Source: a gamma proteobacterium SCGC AAA076-P13 (GTDB taxonomy: Bacteria; Pseudomonadota; Gammaproteobacteria; Magnimaribacterales; D2472). Taken from it: a stretch of 64,000 nt of DNA. Positions 44,315 to 53,457 of the stretch are shown here, one piece after another. The position numbers were made by a program, and so were the translations under genes. The stretch is taken from NCBI GenBank assembly GCA_000384935.1, contig ARRA01000007.1:1-64000 (forward strand), given 5' to 3'. The notes beneath the pieces were generated by a model. It was not told the origin of the DNA and ran no database searches. It saw nothing but the letters and a program-made list of their open reading frames with translations. Position 1 is the stretch's first letter. The number at the start of each line of letters is the position of its first letter.

Positions 44315-44401
44315 ATGGTTAAGACAATATGGAAAAAATTTCATACTTTTATGAAAGCAGGAAGACTTAATAAGGTTGTAAAGATATCTGGCCTTAGATA
44401 A
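44315..44401 (+). CDS. 28-residue basic peptide directly behind a Pho box
   Basis: An ATG at 44315 follows GGAG by 7 bases. The 28-codon product starts MVKTIWKKFHTF and ends VVKISGLR, with eight Lys/Arg and no acidic residue, and could form an amphipathic helix. An in-frame ATG at 44288 would add nine residues but lacks a ribosome site. I do not recognise a family. The placement suggests a phosphate-starvation-induced peptide, or a leader peptide for the gsp operon. Without comparison to relatives the coding status stays uncertain. Confidence 0.5.
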   Translation: MVKTIWKKFHTFMKAGRLNKVVKISGLR

Positions 44402-44545
44402 GAGATTATTTTACCTATCTCGTTTAGTTTAAATATTTTTTATTTACCTTTTTAGTAAATAATTTATCATTCAATTTTTATTGAAATTATCACTTAAATA
44501 TTTAGCTACCATTATAAAATAAGCTACACTTAAAACATATTTTGT
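44402..44545 (+). promoter_or_regulatory. AT-rich leader before the gsp operon
   Basis: This 144-bp stretch contains a perfect 6-bp inverted repeat TTCAAT-TTTT-ATTGAA at 44470-44485, flanked by direct TTATCA repeats (44464-44469 and 44487-44492). A TATAAA at 44513-44518 may be a -10 for gspC. No GC-rich hairpin with a T tract is seen, so transcripts from the Pho box could read through into gspC. Confidence 0.35.
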
Positions 44546-44950
44546 ATGTTTAATTTTAAGTTAATAAAAAAGATTATAATTTTGGTTATCGCTATTCCAT
44601 CGATACTATTACTCATATTTTTTGGAACTCAGCTTAACATCAATCCAAAGATTAATAGTTTTGAAATACTCAATGTTGTAGATGTCAATGCATCTGGAAA
44701 TTCTCAAATCGAAGAGCTCAATAACGATTCAAGCAAACAATCAAATATATCCTTTCAATATAAATTAATTGGGTATCGGTCTGGTGGGTCTGACGCTTCT
44801 GTTATAGTAAAAAAATCTAATAAGGAATTTGTTGTATCTGTTGGACAAAAACTAGAGGGTGTCTTTGAGCTAATTGAAGTTAACCAAAATGAGGTAATTT
44901 TTAAAGATGGTGATAAATTATATAAAATTGAAAATTTAGTGGGTAAATAA
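44546..44950 (+). CDS. gspC: Type II secretion GspC, short form without PDZ domain
   Basis: GspC links the inner-membrane platform to the secretin. The 134-residue product has one N-terminal membrane helix (about 8-28) and a periplasmic homology-region domain (about 75-132, SFQYKLIGYRSGGSDASVIV and VSVGQKLEGVFELIEVN). The C-terminal PDZ or coiled-coil domain of longer GspC proteins (about 270 aa) is missing. Identification rests on the HR-domain pattern and on position before gspD, 1 bp away. Confidence 0.8.
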   Translation: MFNFKLIKKIIILVIAIPSILLLIFFGTQLNINPKINSFEILNVVDVNASGNSQIEELNNDSSKQSNISFQYKLIGYRSGGSDASVIVKKSNKEFVVSVGQKLEGVFELIEVNQNEVIFKDGDKLYKIENLVGK

Positions 44951-44951
44951 G

Positions 44952-46808
44952 ATGAATTTAGATTTAAATAAACTATTAATATTATGCATTTTTGTATCTT
45001 CATCATCGCAGCTTTTTGCAGATGATTCTTTCATATTAAATTATGAGGATGTTGATATTAAAAAAGTAACTCAAGACATAGCTCAGTTTTCAAAAAAAAC
45101 CATAATCTTAGATCCTAGAGTTAAGGGTAAAATTACTATTTATTCTAATGCAGAACTAGACAGAGACCAAGTATGGAATGTATATCTCAGAACACTTCAG
45201 GTAAATGGATTTAGTATTATTTCAGAAGAGGGTTTTGTTAGAATTATTCCAGAAAATGAAGCTACAAGAGATTTAAGCATCTCAACAAAAACTTTAGGTG
45301 ACTTTGAGACTGTTGTAATACCGCTTACTAACAGATCTGCTGATGAAATTCTTCCTATGGTAAAGCCTATTACCGGTAGGCAAGCTCATCTATCTAGCAT
45401 TCCATCAATTAATTCTATTCTTTTGGTAGATAGGGGGAGTAATGTTGAAAGAGTTAATCGACTTATTTTAGATCTTGATAAAAATAATACTGCAAAAATA
45501 TCAATAACTAAGCTTGAAAACTTGTCGCCTATTGAAGCTGTAAGAATTTTAGACAAGTTAAAAGCACAAAACAATCCAACAATAAGTAAGTTTATTGCAA
45601 TACCTTTTAGCCCAACTAATTCAGTCATAATATCTGCAAATGATTTTGTTACTAATAATATTAACCTTACTTTGCAATCTCTTGATGCTGATGTGACTTC
45701 TGATGATTCGGTGGATGTTATTTATTTAAAATATGCAAAGGCAGCTGATATTTCTGCAATTCTTAGTTCTATATCAAGTAGTTTTATTGCAGATGCAGAT
45801 GGTAAGAAAACTGTTATTACACATCATGAAAAAACTAATTCTTTAATAATTTCATCTGCTGAAGCTAACCTCGATACGATTAAAAATATTATTTCAAAAC
45901 TAGACATTAGAAGAGCTCAAGTTCTCGTTGAAGCTATTATTGTTGAGCTTTCTGAAACCGCTGCAAAAAATCTTGGTGTTGAAACTATTTATAATGGAAG
46001 TGATAGTGACAGTGTGCCTATTGGAGTTACAAGGTTCGGAGGAACTGGGCCTGATTTATTATCTATTGTTGGAGCTGCCAGCGATGATCAGGATGTTACC
46101 TTAAACACTTCAGCTCTATCCTCGCTCCTAAACACCCAAGGACTCGTTACTGGATTTGGTGATCTTTCTGATGGCGGTGATAAATTTATAGGAATAATTA
46201 ATGCTATTGCTCAGGACACTAACTCAAATATCTTATCAACTCCATCAATTTTGGCAATGGATAATGAAACTGCGAATCTAGTTATTGGTCAGGAAATACC
46301 TATTACAACAGGTGAAAGCCTAGGCACCAGCAATGCTAACCCATTTAGAACTACATCAAGGCAGGAAGTTGGGATTAAGCTTGAAGTTACACCACAAATA
46401 AATGAAGGAAGCTCTGTAATACTTAATATTAAACAAGAGGTATCTGGAGTAGCTGGTGTTATTACAAGTGGAATAGACTTAATTACAAATAAGAGAGTCA
46501 TAGAAACAACAGTGCTAGTCGATAACGGTCAAATCATTGTTCTAGGTGGCTTAATTGATGAAGATACACAAGAAACAGTTTCAAAGGTTCCAATTTTAGG
46601 TTCAATTCCAATACTTGGTAAGTTGTTTCAGTCCTCTTCATCTACCGTGGTTCAAAAAAATCTAATGGTTTTTTTAAGGCCTACTGTCATTCTTGATTCA
46701 GATATATCAAATCAATTGTCTAATGATAAATATAATTATATTAAAGCTAGGCAAGTTCTTACTGGAGAATCAACACAACTTATTGACCTTACACAGTCTG
46801 AAAATTAA
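44952..46808 (+). CDS. gspD: Type II secretion secretin GspD
   Basis: This is the outer-membrane channel of the type II system. The 618-residue protein has a signal peptide (cleavage near LFADD), an N0 domain (FILNYEDVDIKKVTQDIAQF), repeated N1-N3 domains and the secretin core, with VLVEAIIVELSE, NILSTPSILAMDNETANLVIG, VGIKLEVTPQIN and NGQIIVLGGLIDED. The core is complete. No separate pilotin (GspS) gene is seen. It is in the usual order after gspC and before gspE. Confidence 0.95.
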   Translation: MNLDLNKLLILCIFVSSSSQLFADDSFILNYEDVDIKKVTQDIAQFSKKTIILDPRVKGKITIYSNAELDRDQVWNVYLRTLQVNGFSIISEEGFVRIIPENEATRDLSISTKTLGDFETVVIPLTNRSADEILPMVKPITGRQAHLSSIPSINSILLVDRGSNVERVNRLILDLDKNNTAKISITKLENLSPIEAVRILDKLKAQNNPTISKFIAIPFSPTNSVIISANDFVTNNINLTLQSLDADVTSDDSVDVIYLKYAKAADISAILSSISSSFIADADGKKTVITHHEKTNSLIISSAEANLDTIKNIISKLDIRRAQVLVEAIIVELSETAAKNLGVETIYNGSDSDSVPIGVTRFGGTGPDLLSIVGAASDDQDVTLNTSALSSLLNTQGLVTGFGDLSDGGDKFIGIINAIAQDTNSNILSTPSILAMDNETANLVIGQEIPITTGESLGTSNANPFRTTSRQEVGIKLEVTPQINEGSSVILNIKQEVSGVAGVITSGIDLITNKRVIETTVLVDNGQIIVLGGLIDEDTQETVSKVPILGSIPILGKLFQSSSSTVVQKNLMVFLRPTVILDSDISNQLSNDKYNYIKARQVLTGESTQLIDLTQSEN

Positions 46809-46816
46809 CCTTAGTA

Positions 46817-48316
46817 ATGGAAAACTTTAAGGATCAAGAAGGTCTATCCAACATACTCCCATATGATTTTGTAAAAGAAAATGATGTTTTGGCATTCAGT
46901 GACGGAGATTCCTTTTCAGTAATATCGCCAAATAATTTATCTGATGACATTTATCATGAAATACAAAGATTTCTTAAATCTAATTTCTCTTTTTCATTAT
47001 GCAAGTCTGATTATTTTAATGACTTGTTAACAAGTAGTTTTTCAATTAATAAAGACTCAACATTACTGTCTGAAGAACTTACAGATGAGTTTGATTTGCA
47101 AAGTTTTGCCGGAAGCATTTCTGCTACCGAAGATTTACTAAGTGGAAGTAACGATACGCCAATAATAAAATTAATAAATGGGATAATTAGCCAAGCTGTT
47201 AAAAATAGAGCCTCCGATATTCATTTTGAACCATACGAAGATACCCTTATTGTAAGATTTAGAGTTGATGGTATTTTAAAAGAAATTCTTAAGCAGGATA
47301 GTAAAATAAGCTCTGTGTTAATATCAAGAATAAAGATAATATCAGGACTTGATATATCTGAAAGAAGACTACCTCAAGATGGAAGGGTATCTTTATCCCT
47401 TGGAGATAAGGATATTGATGTAAGAGTATCTACGTTGCCATCATCTTATGGTGAAAGAATAGTGCTAAGACTTTTAGATAAGCAAGCTTCTCAAATTAAT
47501 ATTGATGACCTTGGATTGCCGTCAGTAATTCTAAAAAACTACAAATCATCTTTAAAAAATTCCGAAGGCATAATTTTATTTACAGGTCCTACAGGATCAG
47601 GTAAAACAACAACACTATATTCTGGATTAAGACATCTAAGCGATTCTTCTCAAAATATTTTAACTGTTGAAGATCCTATTGAATATACGTTAAATGGGAT
47701 TGGTCAAACCCAGGTAAATACAAAAACAGGATATACCTTTGCAAAAGGATTAAGAGCCATACTTCGTCAAGATCCTGATGTTGTAATGGTTGGTGAGATG
47801 AGGGATGTTGAAACAGCACAGATTGGCATTCAGGCTAGTCTTACGGGTCATCTTGTGCTATCTACAGTTCATACTAATAGTGCTGTGGCTGCTATAACCA
47901 GATTAAGAGACATGGGAATCGAGTCGTTTCTGCTTGCATCTAGTTTAAGAACTGTAATCTCACAAAGATTAGTCAGACGTCTATGTTTAATATGTAAAAA
48001 AGAAGAATCACCTTCAAAGGATTCTATTAAGCTATTTAATTTAAATACTAATAAAAAGGTGTTTATATCTTCTGGGTGTGATGCCTGTTCAAATACAGGT
48101 TACCAAGGAAGAATTGCAATTGCTGAATGCATTCAAGTAGATAAAACTTTAAAAGAAATGATACATAATAATGCTTCAGAAAATTTAATATCAGAACATG
48201 TCTTTAAAAACAATCAATCAATCGATGAGGCTTCCTCAGAATTAATTTCAAAAGGTATTACATCTTGCGAAGAGCTCATAAGAATTAACAATCTTCAAGA
48301 AAATGCCAGCTTATAG
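46817..48316 (+). CDS. gspE: Type II secretion ATPase GspE
   Basis: This cytoplasmic ATPase drives pseudopilus assembly. The N-terminal ~110 residues bind GspL, and the ATPase core contains ASDIHFEPY, Walker A GPTGSGKTT (residues 257-265, K263), the Asp box TVEDPIEY, Walker B-like QDPDVVMVGEMRD and the His box LTGHLVLSTVHTN. A zinc region with CxxC pairs (LCLICKKEE and GCDACSNTGYQGR) is present. Length (499 aa) is typical. It overlaps gspF by 14 bp. Confidence 0.95.
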   Translation: MENFKDQEGLSNILPYDFVKENDVLAFSDGDSFSVISPNNLSDDIYHEIQRFLKSNFSFSLCKSDYFNDLLTSSFSINKDSTLLSEELTDEFDLQSFAGSISATEDLLSGSNDTPIIKLINGIISQAVKNRASDIHFEPYEDTLIVRFRVDGILKEILKQDSKISSVLISRIKIISGLDISERRLPQDGRVSLSLGDKDIDVRVSTLPSSYGERIVLRLLDKQASQINIDDLGLPSVILKNYKSSLKNSEGIILFTGPTGSGKTTTLYSGLRHLSDSSQNILTVEDPIEYTLNGIGQTQVNTKTGYTFAKGLRAILRQDPDVVMVGEMRDVETAQIGIQASLTGHLVLSTVHTNSAVAAITRLRDMGIESFLLASSLRTVISQRLVRRLCLICKKEESPSKDSIKLFNLNTNKKVFISSGCDACSNTGYQGRIAIAECIQVDKTLKEMIHNNASENLISEHVFKNNQSIDEASSELISKGITSCEELIRINNLQENASL

Positions 48317-49499
48317 CTACTCAGCAATAGACCCAAATGGTTTAAAAAAGAAGGGTTTACTTAGTGCTCAGTCTGAAAGAGAAGCAAGAAAATTAATAAA
48401 AGAATTAAACCTCACACCAATTAATGTATCTGAAACTAACGGTAATCTTTCAAGGATATCTAGAGTAAAAACAAAAGATATTGTCATAATGACTCGGCAG
48501 ATGGCTACATTGCTAGAAGCTAATACATCGATTATAGATGCATTAAAGATAACCTCAGATCAATGTGTTAACAAGAATCTAGTCCATATTTTATTAAATC
48601 TAAGGGAAGATATTATTCAAGGAAAAAGGCTAGGGGTCTCTATGAATAAGTATCCAGGAGTATTTACTAATACTTATACTTCACTGGTTACAGCAGGAGA
48701 TTCCTCAGGTAATTTAGACGTGATATTTGATAGGCTGGCTGACTATTTAGAGGAAAGCGCATCCATAAGACAGAAAGTTATTTCAGCTTTAACCTACCCA
48801 GTTATATTAATAGGATTTTCAATAATAGTAATAATATCCTTACTAGCATTTGTTTTGCCACAGGTTGTAGGGCAGTTTGTTAAAGCTGGAGCTGAATTAC
48901 CTTTTATTACTAAAGCTTTGCTGGCAATTTCGAATAATATAGGAATTATAATTATTTCGTCTGTTTTGGTAATAATTTGCTTCACTTATTTTTATAAATA
49001 TTTTGTTAAACAAGCTAACAACCATACCAATGTTCATAAAAAAATACTTGGAATCCCTTTGATTGGAAACTTTTTATTAAATTCAGAAATTGAAAGGTTT
49101 TCAAGTACCATGAGTTTGCTTCTTGAGTCAGGGACTAATTTAGATGTAGCTCTTGATGAGTCATCTAAAATATTCACTAATAAATTTTTATCGAAGAGTA
49201 TTTCAGACACTAGGCAAGATGTTGTTGAAGGAAAGGATTTTATATTTTCGTTAAAGAAAAAAAATGTTTTCCCAGATATTTTTATACAACTATTATCTAG
49301 TGGGTATAAATCAGGTAACTTGGTAAAAATGTTTTCAAAAGTCTCAGAATTTATGAAAAATGAAATTGAATCAAAGAGATCAGTACTCTTGTCATTATTG
49401 GAGCCATTAGTAATTATATTTATGGGTGGATTTATTATGCTTATAGTTCTAGCTATACTAATACCTATAATGCAAATGAATACTTTAGCTTTAGGATAA
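48303..49499 (+). CDS. gspF: Type II secretion inner-membrane protein GspF
   Basis: The 398-residue platform protein shows the tandem GspF domain layout with three membrane helices (about 170-195, 220-240 and 370-395). MPAYSYSAIDPNGLKKKG is the usual N-terminus, and TRQMATLLEANTSIIDALK and TMSLLLESGTNLDVAL mark the two repeats. It overlaps gspE by 14 bp, so translation is coupled, and gspG follows 3 bp later. Confidence 0.94.
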   Translation: MPAYSYSAIDPNGLKKKGLLSAQSEREARKLIKELNLTPINVSETNGNLSRISRVKTKDIVIMTRQMATLLEANTSIIDALKITSDQCVNKNLVHILLNLREDIIQGKRLGVSMNKYPGVFTNTYTSLVTAGDSSGNLDVIFDRLADYLEESASIRQKVISALTYPVILIGFSIIVIISLLAFVLPQVVGQFVKAGAELPFITKALLAISNNIGIIIISSVLVIICFTYFYKYFVKQANNHTNVHKKILGIPLIGNFLLNSEIERFSSTMSLLLESGTNLDVALDESSKIFTNKFLSKSISDTRQDVVEGKDFIFSLKKKNVFPDIFIQLLSSGYKSGNLVKMFSKVSEFMKNEIESKRSVLLSLLEPLVIIFMGGFIMLIVLAILIPIMQMNTLALG

Positions 49500-49502
49500 A
49501 TT

Positions 49503-49931
49503 ATGAATAAATATAATAAAGGTTTTACAATGATTGAACTTATGGCTGTTCTAGTTATTTTAGGTATTTTAGCCACTATAGTTGTTGTAAATACTGCCCC
49601 AGTATTCCAAAGAGCTAACCTTGAAAAAATTAAAGCTGATATGTCTCAAACAGGAAAAGCCTTGGAGCTATACAAGTTTAATGAGCTGTCATACCCAACA
49701 ACTTCACAGGGCTTAATAGCGCTTGTTAACCCACATTCAGAATTAAGAAATCCATTTTTATATCCTGAGGATGGTTATATCTCATCTGAACCTCTTGATC
49801 CATGGGGCAGGGAGTACATTTATGAAAACCCACCCAGAAGGGCAAAAAAATATGATCTATACACTTTAGGTGCAGATGGGATGCCTGGGGGAACTGGTGA
49901 GGATTCTGATATTGGAAATTGGATGCAATAA
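49503..49931 (+). CDS. gspG: Type II secretion major pseudopilin GspG
   Basis: This 142-residue protein forms the body of the pseudopilus. A short leader (MNKYNKG) is cut before FTMIELMAVLVILGI, with the conserved Glu at +5. The C-terminal domain has the typical calcium-site region (YTLGADGMPGGTGEDSDIGNW) and ENPPRRAKKYDLYT. Length and motifs are standard. Its 3' end overlaps the likely start of gspH by 20 bp. Confidence 0.95.
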   Translation: MNKYNKGFTMIELMAVLVILGILATIVVVNTAPVFQRANLEKIKADMSQTGKALELYKFNELSYPTTSQGLIALVNPHSELRNPFLYPEDGYISSEPLDPWGREYIYENPPRRAKKYDLYTLGADGMPGGTGEDSDIGNWMQ

Positions 49932-50412
49932 AAAAAAGAAAGGCTTCACTTTAATTGAGGTTCTTGTTGTACTAGTTATTATAGGCATAACATCATCATT
50001 GTTATTTCTTAATATAGGCCTGTCTGACACAGTTTCAAAAAATAAGCTGTCTTTAAATACTCTTTTTAATTATCTTTCTGAAGAAAGCATTATTACTGGA
50101 AATCTAATAGCTTGGCATGCCAATGATAAAAAAGATTTTATATACATAATAGACCACCAGATGCAAAAACAAATGCTTTTAGATAATACCCAGTCGCCAT
50201 GGAAAAATTTTTCTTCCAACAGTAAAACATTTAAGTATTTTGATGGTTCTATTATGCAATTAGATAAGAATGATTTGAGTAAACCGCTTATTATTTTCTA
50301 CCCTTCAGGAGAAAATTCGGGAGGAGTAATAAGTATTTCTTCTTCAAATTTCATCCAAGAGATTACAATTAACAATAATGGAAAAATTGAAACCAAAATT
50401 ATTGAATACTAA
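49912..50412 (+). CDS. gspH: Type II secretion minor pseudopilin GspH
   Basis: The protein has the prepilin motif KKKKG/FTLIEVLVVLVIIGI. No ATG lies near it. The in-frame ATG at 49870 would give an unusual 25-residue leader within gspG, whereas a TTG at 49912 has GAGGA about 8 bases upstream and gives an 11-residue leader, so the TTG is chosen. The product is then 166 aa, normal for GspH. It overlaps gspI by 35 bp. Confidence 0.82.
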   Translation: MEIGCNKKKKGFTLIEVLVVLVIIGITSSLLFLNIGLSDTVSKNKLSLNTLFNYLSEESIITGNLIAWHANDKKDFIYIIDHQMQKQMLLDNTQSPWKNFSSNSKTFKYFDGSIMQLDKNDLSKPLIIFYPSGENSGGVISISSSNFIQEITINNNGKIETKIIEY

Positions 50413-50764
50413 AAAAGGCTTCAGTCTTTTTGAAATTGTTATTGCTTTGGCAATTTTAAGTACATCCCTATTGGTAATTTATAACTTAATTTTATCTACG
50501 AGCGTATCTGTATATAAATTAGAAGATCATTACTTGGCTAAAGAAGTAGCTAATAATAGAATCGCACTAATTAATACCATTGAAAAGCCCTCAAAGCCCA
50601 TAAATAGAAATGGAATGGACCCAATGGGAGGCAAGAATTGGAAGTGGGAAGAATCGTTTTATATTGGAATTAGTGATGAATTTCTAGAATATGAGATATT
50701 AATTAAGTCTGAAGGTTCAACACAATATATATATAGAACAAAAGGATATTTAGTTAATGAATAG
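50378..50764 (+). CDS. gspI: Type II secretion minor pseudopilin GspI
   Basis: The 128-residue protein carries leader MEKLKPKLLNTKKG and the pseudopilin start FSLFEIVIALAILSTSLL with Glu at +5. The C-terminal part (EVANNRIALINTIE, KWEESFYIG) matches the small GspI domain. It overlaps gspH by 35 bp and gspJ by 8 bp. Assignment as I rather than another minor pseudopilin is from order and size. Confidence 0.85.
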   Translation: MEKLKPKLLNTKKGFSLFEIVIALAILSTSLLVIYNLILSTSVSVYKLEDHYLAKEVANNRIALINTIEKPSKPINRNGMDPMGGKNWKWEESFYIGISDEFLEYEILIKSEGSTQYIYRTKGYLVNE

Positions 50765-51350
50765 GGGGTTTACAATAATAGAAGTACTAATTTCACTTGT
50801 CATACTTTCGATAATTACATTAATCACATCAAATATACTTAAGTCATCTTTAGATACAGAGTATCAAACAACAAATTATCTTAATAAAATAAAAGATATC
50901 AATTTATCTTCAAGTAAAATTAGAAGAGATCTTAGGCAAATTGTAAACATCACATCTCGTGACTTTTATGGAAATAATATGTCTGGCAGTTTTGTTGCAA
51001 ATCAAGGTATGAATTCAATTATTTTTAATAGCAAAATTAGTTCTATTGCTAATGATGTATCTCCAATTAAAAGGGTTGAATATATTTATGAAGACAAACA
51101 AATTAAGAGAAGACAATATTTTTCTTCAAATCCATATGATCAAAACCAATTTATAGAGTCATTAATCCTAAGGAATGTTGATGATTTAAATTTTAGTTTT
51201 TTAAGTTCTAATAAGTGGCACTCTTTTTGGCCTGTTAACAATGCTTCATCAAAGCAAATACCAAGGCTAATTAAGATAGAATTCACTTTAGATAAAAAAT
51301 CATATACATGGATAATTGAACCTAACATCTCGTATGTATCTCAAAACTAG
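50757..51350 (+). CDS. gspJ: Type II secretion minor pseudopilin GspJ
   Basis: The 197-residue protein has the very short leader MNRG and FTIIEVLISLVILSIIT. The larger C-terminal domain, with RRDLRQIVNITSRDF and VEYIYEDKQIKRRQYF, resembles GspJ, which sits with I and K at the pseudopilus tip. It overlaps gspI by 8 bp and the chosen gspK start by 17 bp. Confidence 0.85.
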   Translation: MNRGFTIIEVLISLVILSIITLITSNILKSSLDTEYQTTNYLNKIKDINLSSSKIRRDLRQIVNITSRDFYGNNMSGSFVANQGMNSIIFNSKISSIANDVSPIKRVEYIYEDKQIKRRQYFSSNPYDQNQFIESLILRNVDDLNFSFLSSNKWHSFWPVNNASSKQIPRLIKIEFTLDKKSYTWIIEPNISYVSQN

Positions 51351-52308
51351 TAATAAAGGGGTTGTTTTAATATCAGTCTTGTTAATAATTTTATTATTGT
51401 CATCTGTCGCTGTTGTTATTGGAAATAATTATTTAATATCTTTAAAAAGAGCTACTTATCTTGAATTCCAGTCTACTTCATTAAATGTCTTTAAAAATCT
51501 TGAGTCTTTGGCATTAAAAAAAATAGACATAGAGCTTAAATTTAATTCCAATAAGCTGTCCCGAAATAACCCCTTACTTAATAACGATTTATATTTTGAG
51601 ACTGATGTAGGGATAGTTACTGCAAAAATTTCAGATAATTCAAATTGTTTCAATATAAATGCCTTGGTTATTAAAAATAAAAAAAATTATATCGAAAATA
51701 AGAAATCAATAGATGCTTTTAGAAAATTTATGAGATTTCAATCTGTTGATAATAATTTAATTGAAGAGATGATCGACCAAGTTATTGATTGGATTGATCT
51801 TGACTCTGATCCTCGCGCATATGGTCTTGAAGACTATTTTTATTCTGGACCACTAAACAACCCAAAAGAATATACAGGAAGAAGATTATTTTTTAGTGTT
51901 GATGAGCTAAAAGGCATTCCAGCTTTTAGAAAGATTAATTGGCAGATTATAAAAAATAATTTTTGTAGTATTAATACTAACTCAGAACTTACACTAAACT
52001 TAAATACATTAAATCTTGATGACTCTTATTTACTATCTTCCTTTTTTCCAAATTTAGCTTTGAGTGAAGCTGAGTATATTATTGATACTATTCCTGATGA
52101 GGGCATTGAAAACTTCAACTCTTTAAAATCTCTTCACCCTATGAAAGATTTTGAGGCGCAATATGGAAATATTAAATTTTCTTCATCAACCTTTGACCTT
52201 ACTACTCTCATAACTAATGATAACTTTTCTGTTTTATCTATTAGCAAAATAATTCATGATAAGAACAAAAATAGCTATATTATTTCAAGAACATATAATG
52301 GTATTTAA
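51334..52308 (+). CDS. gspK: Type II secretion minor pseudopilin GspK
   Basis: GspK caps the pseudopilus. The ATG at 51334 is preferred over a TTG 18 bp upstream because it gives leader MYLKTSNKG before VVLISVLLIILLL. As usual for GspK, the +5 Glu is absent. A large (324-aa) globular part contains VTAKISDNSNCFNIN, the helix-hairpin-like segments IDQVIDWIDLDSDPRAYGLE and the SVDELKGIPAF motif typical of GspK. gspL follows directly. Confidence 0.9.
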   Translation: MYLKTSNKGVVLISVLLIILLLSSVAVVIGNNYLISLKRATYLEFQSTSLNVFKNLESLALKKIDIELKFNSNKLSRNNPLLNNDLYFETDVGIVTAKISDNSNCFNINALVIKNKKNYIENKKSIDAFRKFMRFQSVDNNLIEEMIDQVIDWIDLDSDPRAYGLEDYFYSGPLNNPKEYTGRRLFFSVDELKGIPAFRKINWQIIKNNFCSINTNSELTLNLNTLNLDDSYLLSSFFPNLALSEAEYIIDTIPDEGIENFNSLKSLHPMKDFEAQYGNIKFSSSTFDLTTLITNDNFSVLSISKIIHDKNKNSYIISRTYNGI

Positions 52309-53457
52309 ATGAATACCTATATTGCAAATTTTCTAGACAGCTCATGCAAATCCTTTGATTTATATTCTTGTAATAAAGGGCTTATATCTAGTGAACGTTT
52401 CTTAGATATAGATGACTTAAAAAACCTAGATAATAGTTCTTTATTGGTAGTTTTAATACCTTCAATATTGATAACTTCATATCAAAACTTAAAAAATACA
52501 GACTTATCTGAAGATATTAATTTAGCTAATTTTATATCAGATATTGATAATAAAATCGTAGATCAAATTTCATACAATGAGTTTCTTTTTCACGAGAAGA
52601 ATGCTTTTATTATTAACAAGGTGATATTAGAAGATTTAAACAAATCACTAACTCAGCTAGACACTAATATTATATTAATGCCAGAGTATTCTTTTTTTCG
52701 GCATGAGAATGACGAAGATGTAATATTTGAACTAAATAATAAATTTATTTTTTCTAACTCAGATGGAACTGGTACAAGTGTATCAAGAGATAATCTGGAA
52801 CAATACTGTCAGATAATTTCTGAATTCAAGGATGGCTATGACCCTGTAATTTATAGTGAACATAAATTTTTAAAAGCAAAATATCCTCATTCAAGTTTTG
52901 TTACTTCTGGTCTTGAGAGCTTTTTCAACCAAGACTTTAAAAGATTTCCTAACTTTTATGAGTTTTATTTGTCATATCAATCAGTAAAAAGAAAATTTAA
53001 TTTTACTATTGCCCAATTATTGATAATTCTAATAGGACTGTCTTCTTTCTTTTTATTACCATCAATGCTTATTAAAAATAATAATAATAATGCATTGGTT
53101 TATAAAAAAGCGACATTTGATATTTTTACTGCCATAAATAAAGATATTAAAAAAGTAGTTAGGCCGAGATCCCAAATAGATTCAATCATGAATCAAATTC
53201 CTTTAGATAAAGTCAATAATGTTGAACTTCCATCTTTAAATTTTCTTGATCAAGTTAGCGATGAGTACTTAGATCGAATTTATGTCAATTTTAATGACTC
53301 AACTGTTGTAATAGATATTAGTGGAATGCCTTTAATGCAATACAATCTGATAAAAAACCTTTCACAACAATTTGGTGTAGGTATTCTTAACGAAGAGGTT
53401 CTATCACCAAACAACATTGTTTCTGGAACAATAACATTGAGCCTGCTAAATGAATAA
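52309..53457 (+). CDS. gspL: Type II secretion assembly-platform protein GspL
   Basis: The 382-residue protein has an actin-like cytoplasmic domain (residues 1-230) that would bind GspE, a membrane helix at about 237-258 (FTIAQLLIILIGLSSFFLL) and a periplasmic ferredoxin-like domain. Sequence similarity in this family is weak; identification depends on topology, size and position between gspK and gspM. It overlaps gspM by 8 bp. Confidence 0.85.
   Translation: MNTYIANFLDSSCKSFDLYSCNKGLISSERFLDIDDLKNLDNSSLLVVLIPSILITSYQNLKNTDLSEDINLANFISDIDNKIVDQISYNEFLFHEKNAFIINKVILEDLNKSLTQLDTNIILMPEYSFFRHENDEDVIFELNNKFIFSNSDGTGTSVSRDNLEQYCQIISEFKDGYDPVIYSEHKFLKAKYPHSSFVTSGLESFFNQDFKRFPNFYEFYLSYQSVKRKFNFTIAQLLIILIGLSSFFLLPSMLIKNNNNNALVYKKATFDIFTAINKDIKKVVRPRSQIDSIMNQIPLDKVNNVELPSLNFLDQVSDEYLDRIYVNFNDSTVVIDISGMPLMQYNLIKNLSQQFGVGILNEEVLSPNNIVSGTITLSLLNE

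Noticed and set aside
44159-44401. 80-codon frame starting inside phoR and running through the Pho box
   Set aside because: Only its last 28 codons follow a ribosome site; the upstream part crosses phoR and the regulatory region, so the short ORF at 44315 was kept instead.
49034-49576. 180-codon minus-strand frame across gspF and gspG
   Set aside because: It is antisense to two clear gsp genes, and its Ile/Ser/Asn-rich composition is typical of a shadow frame.
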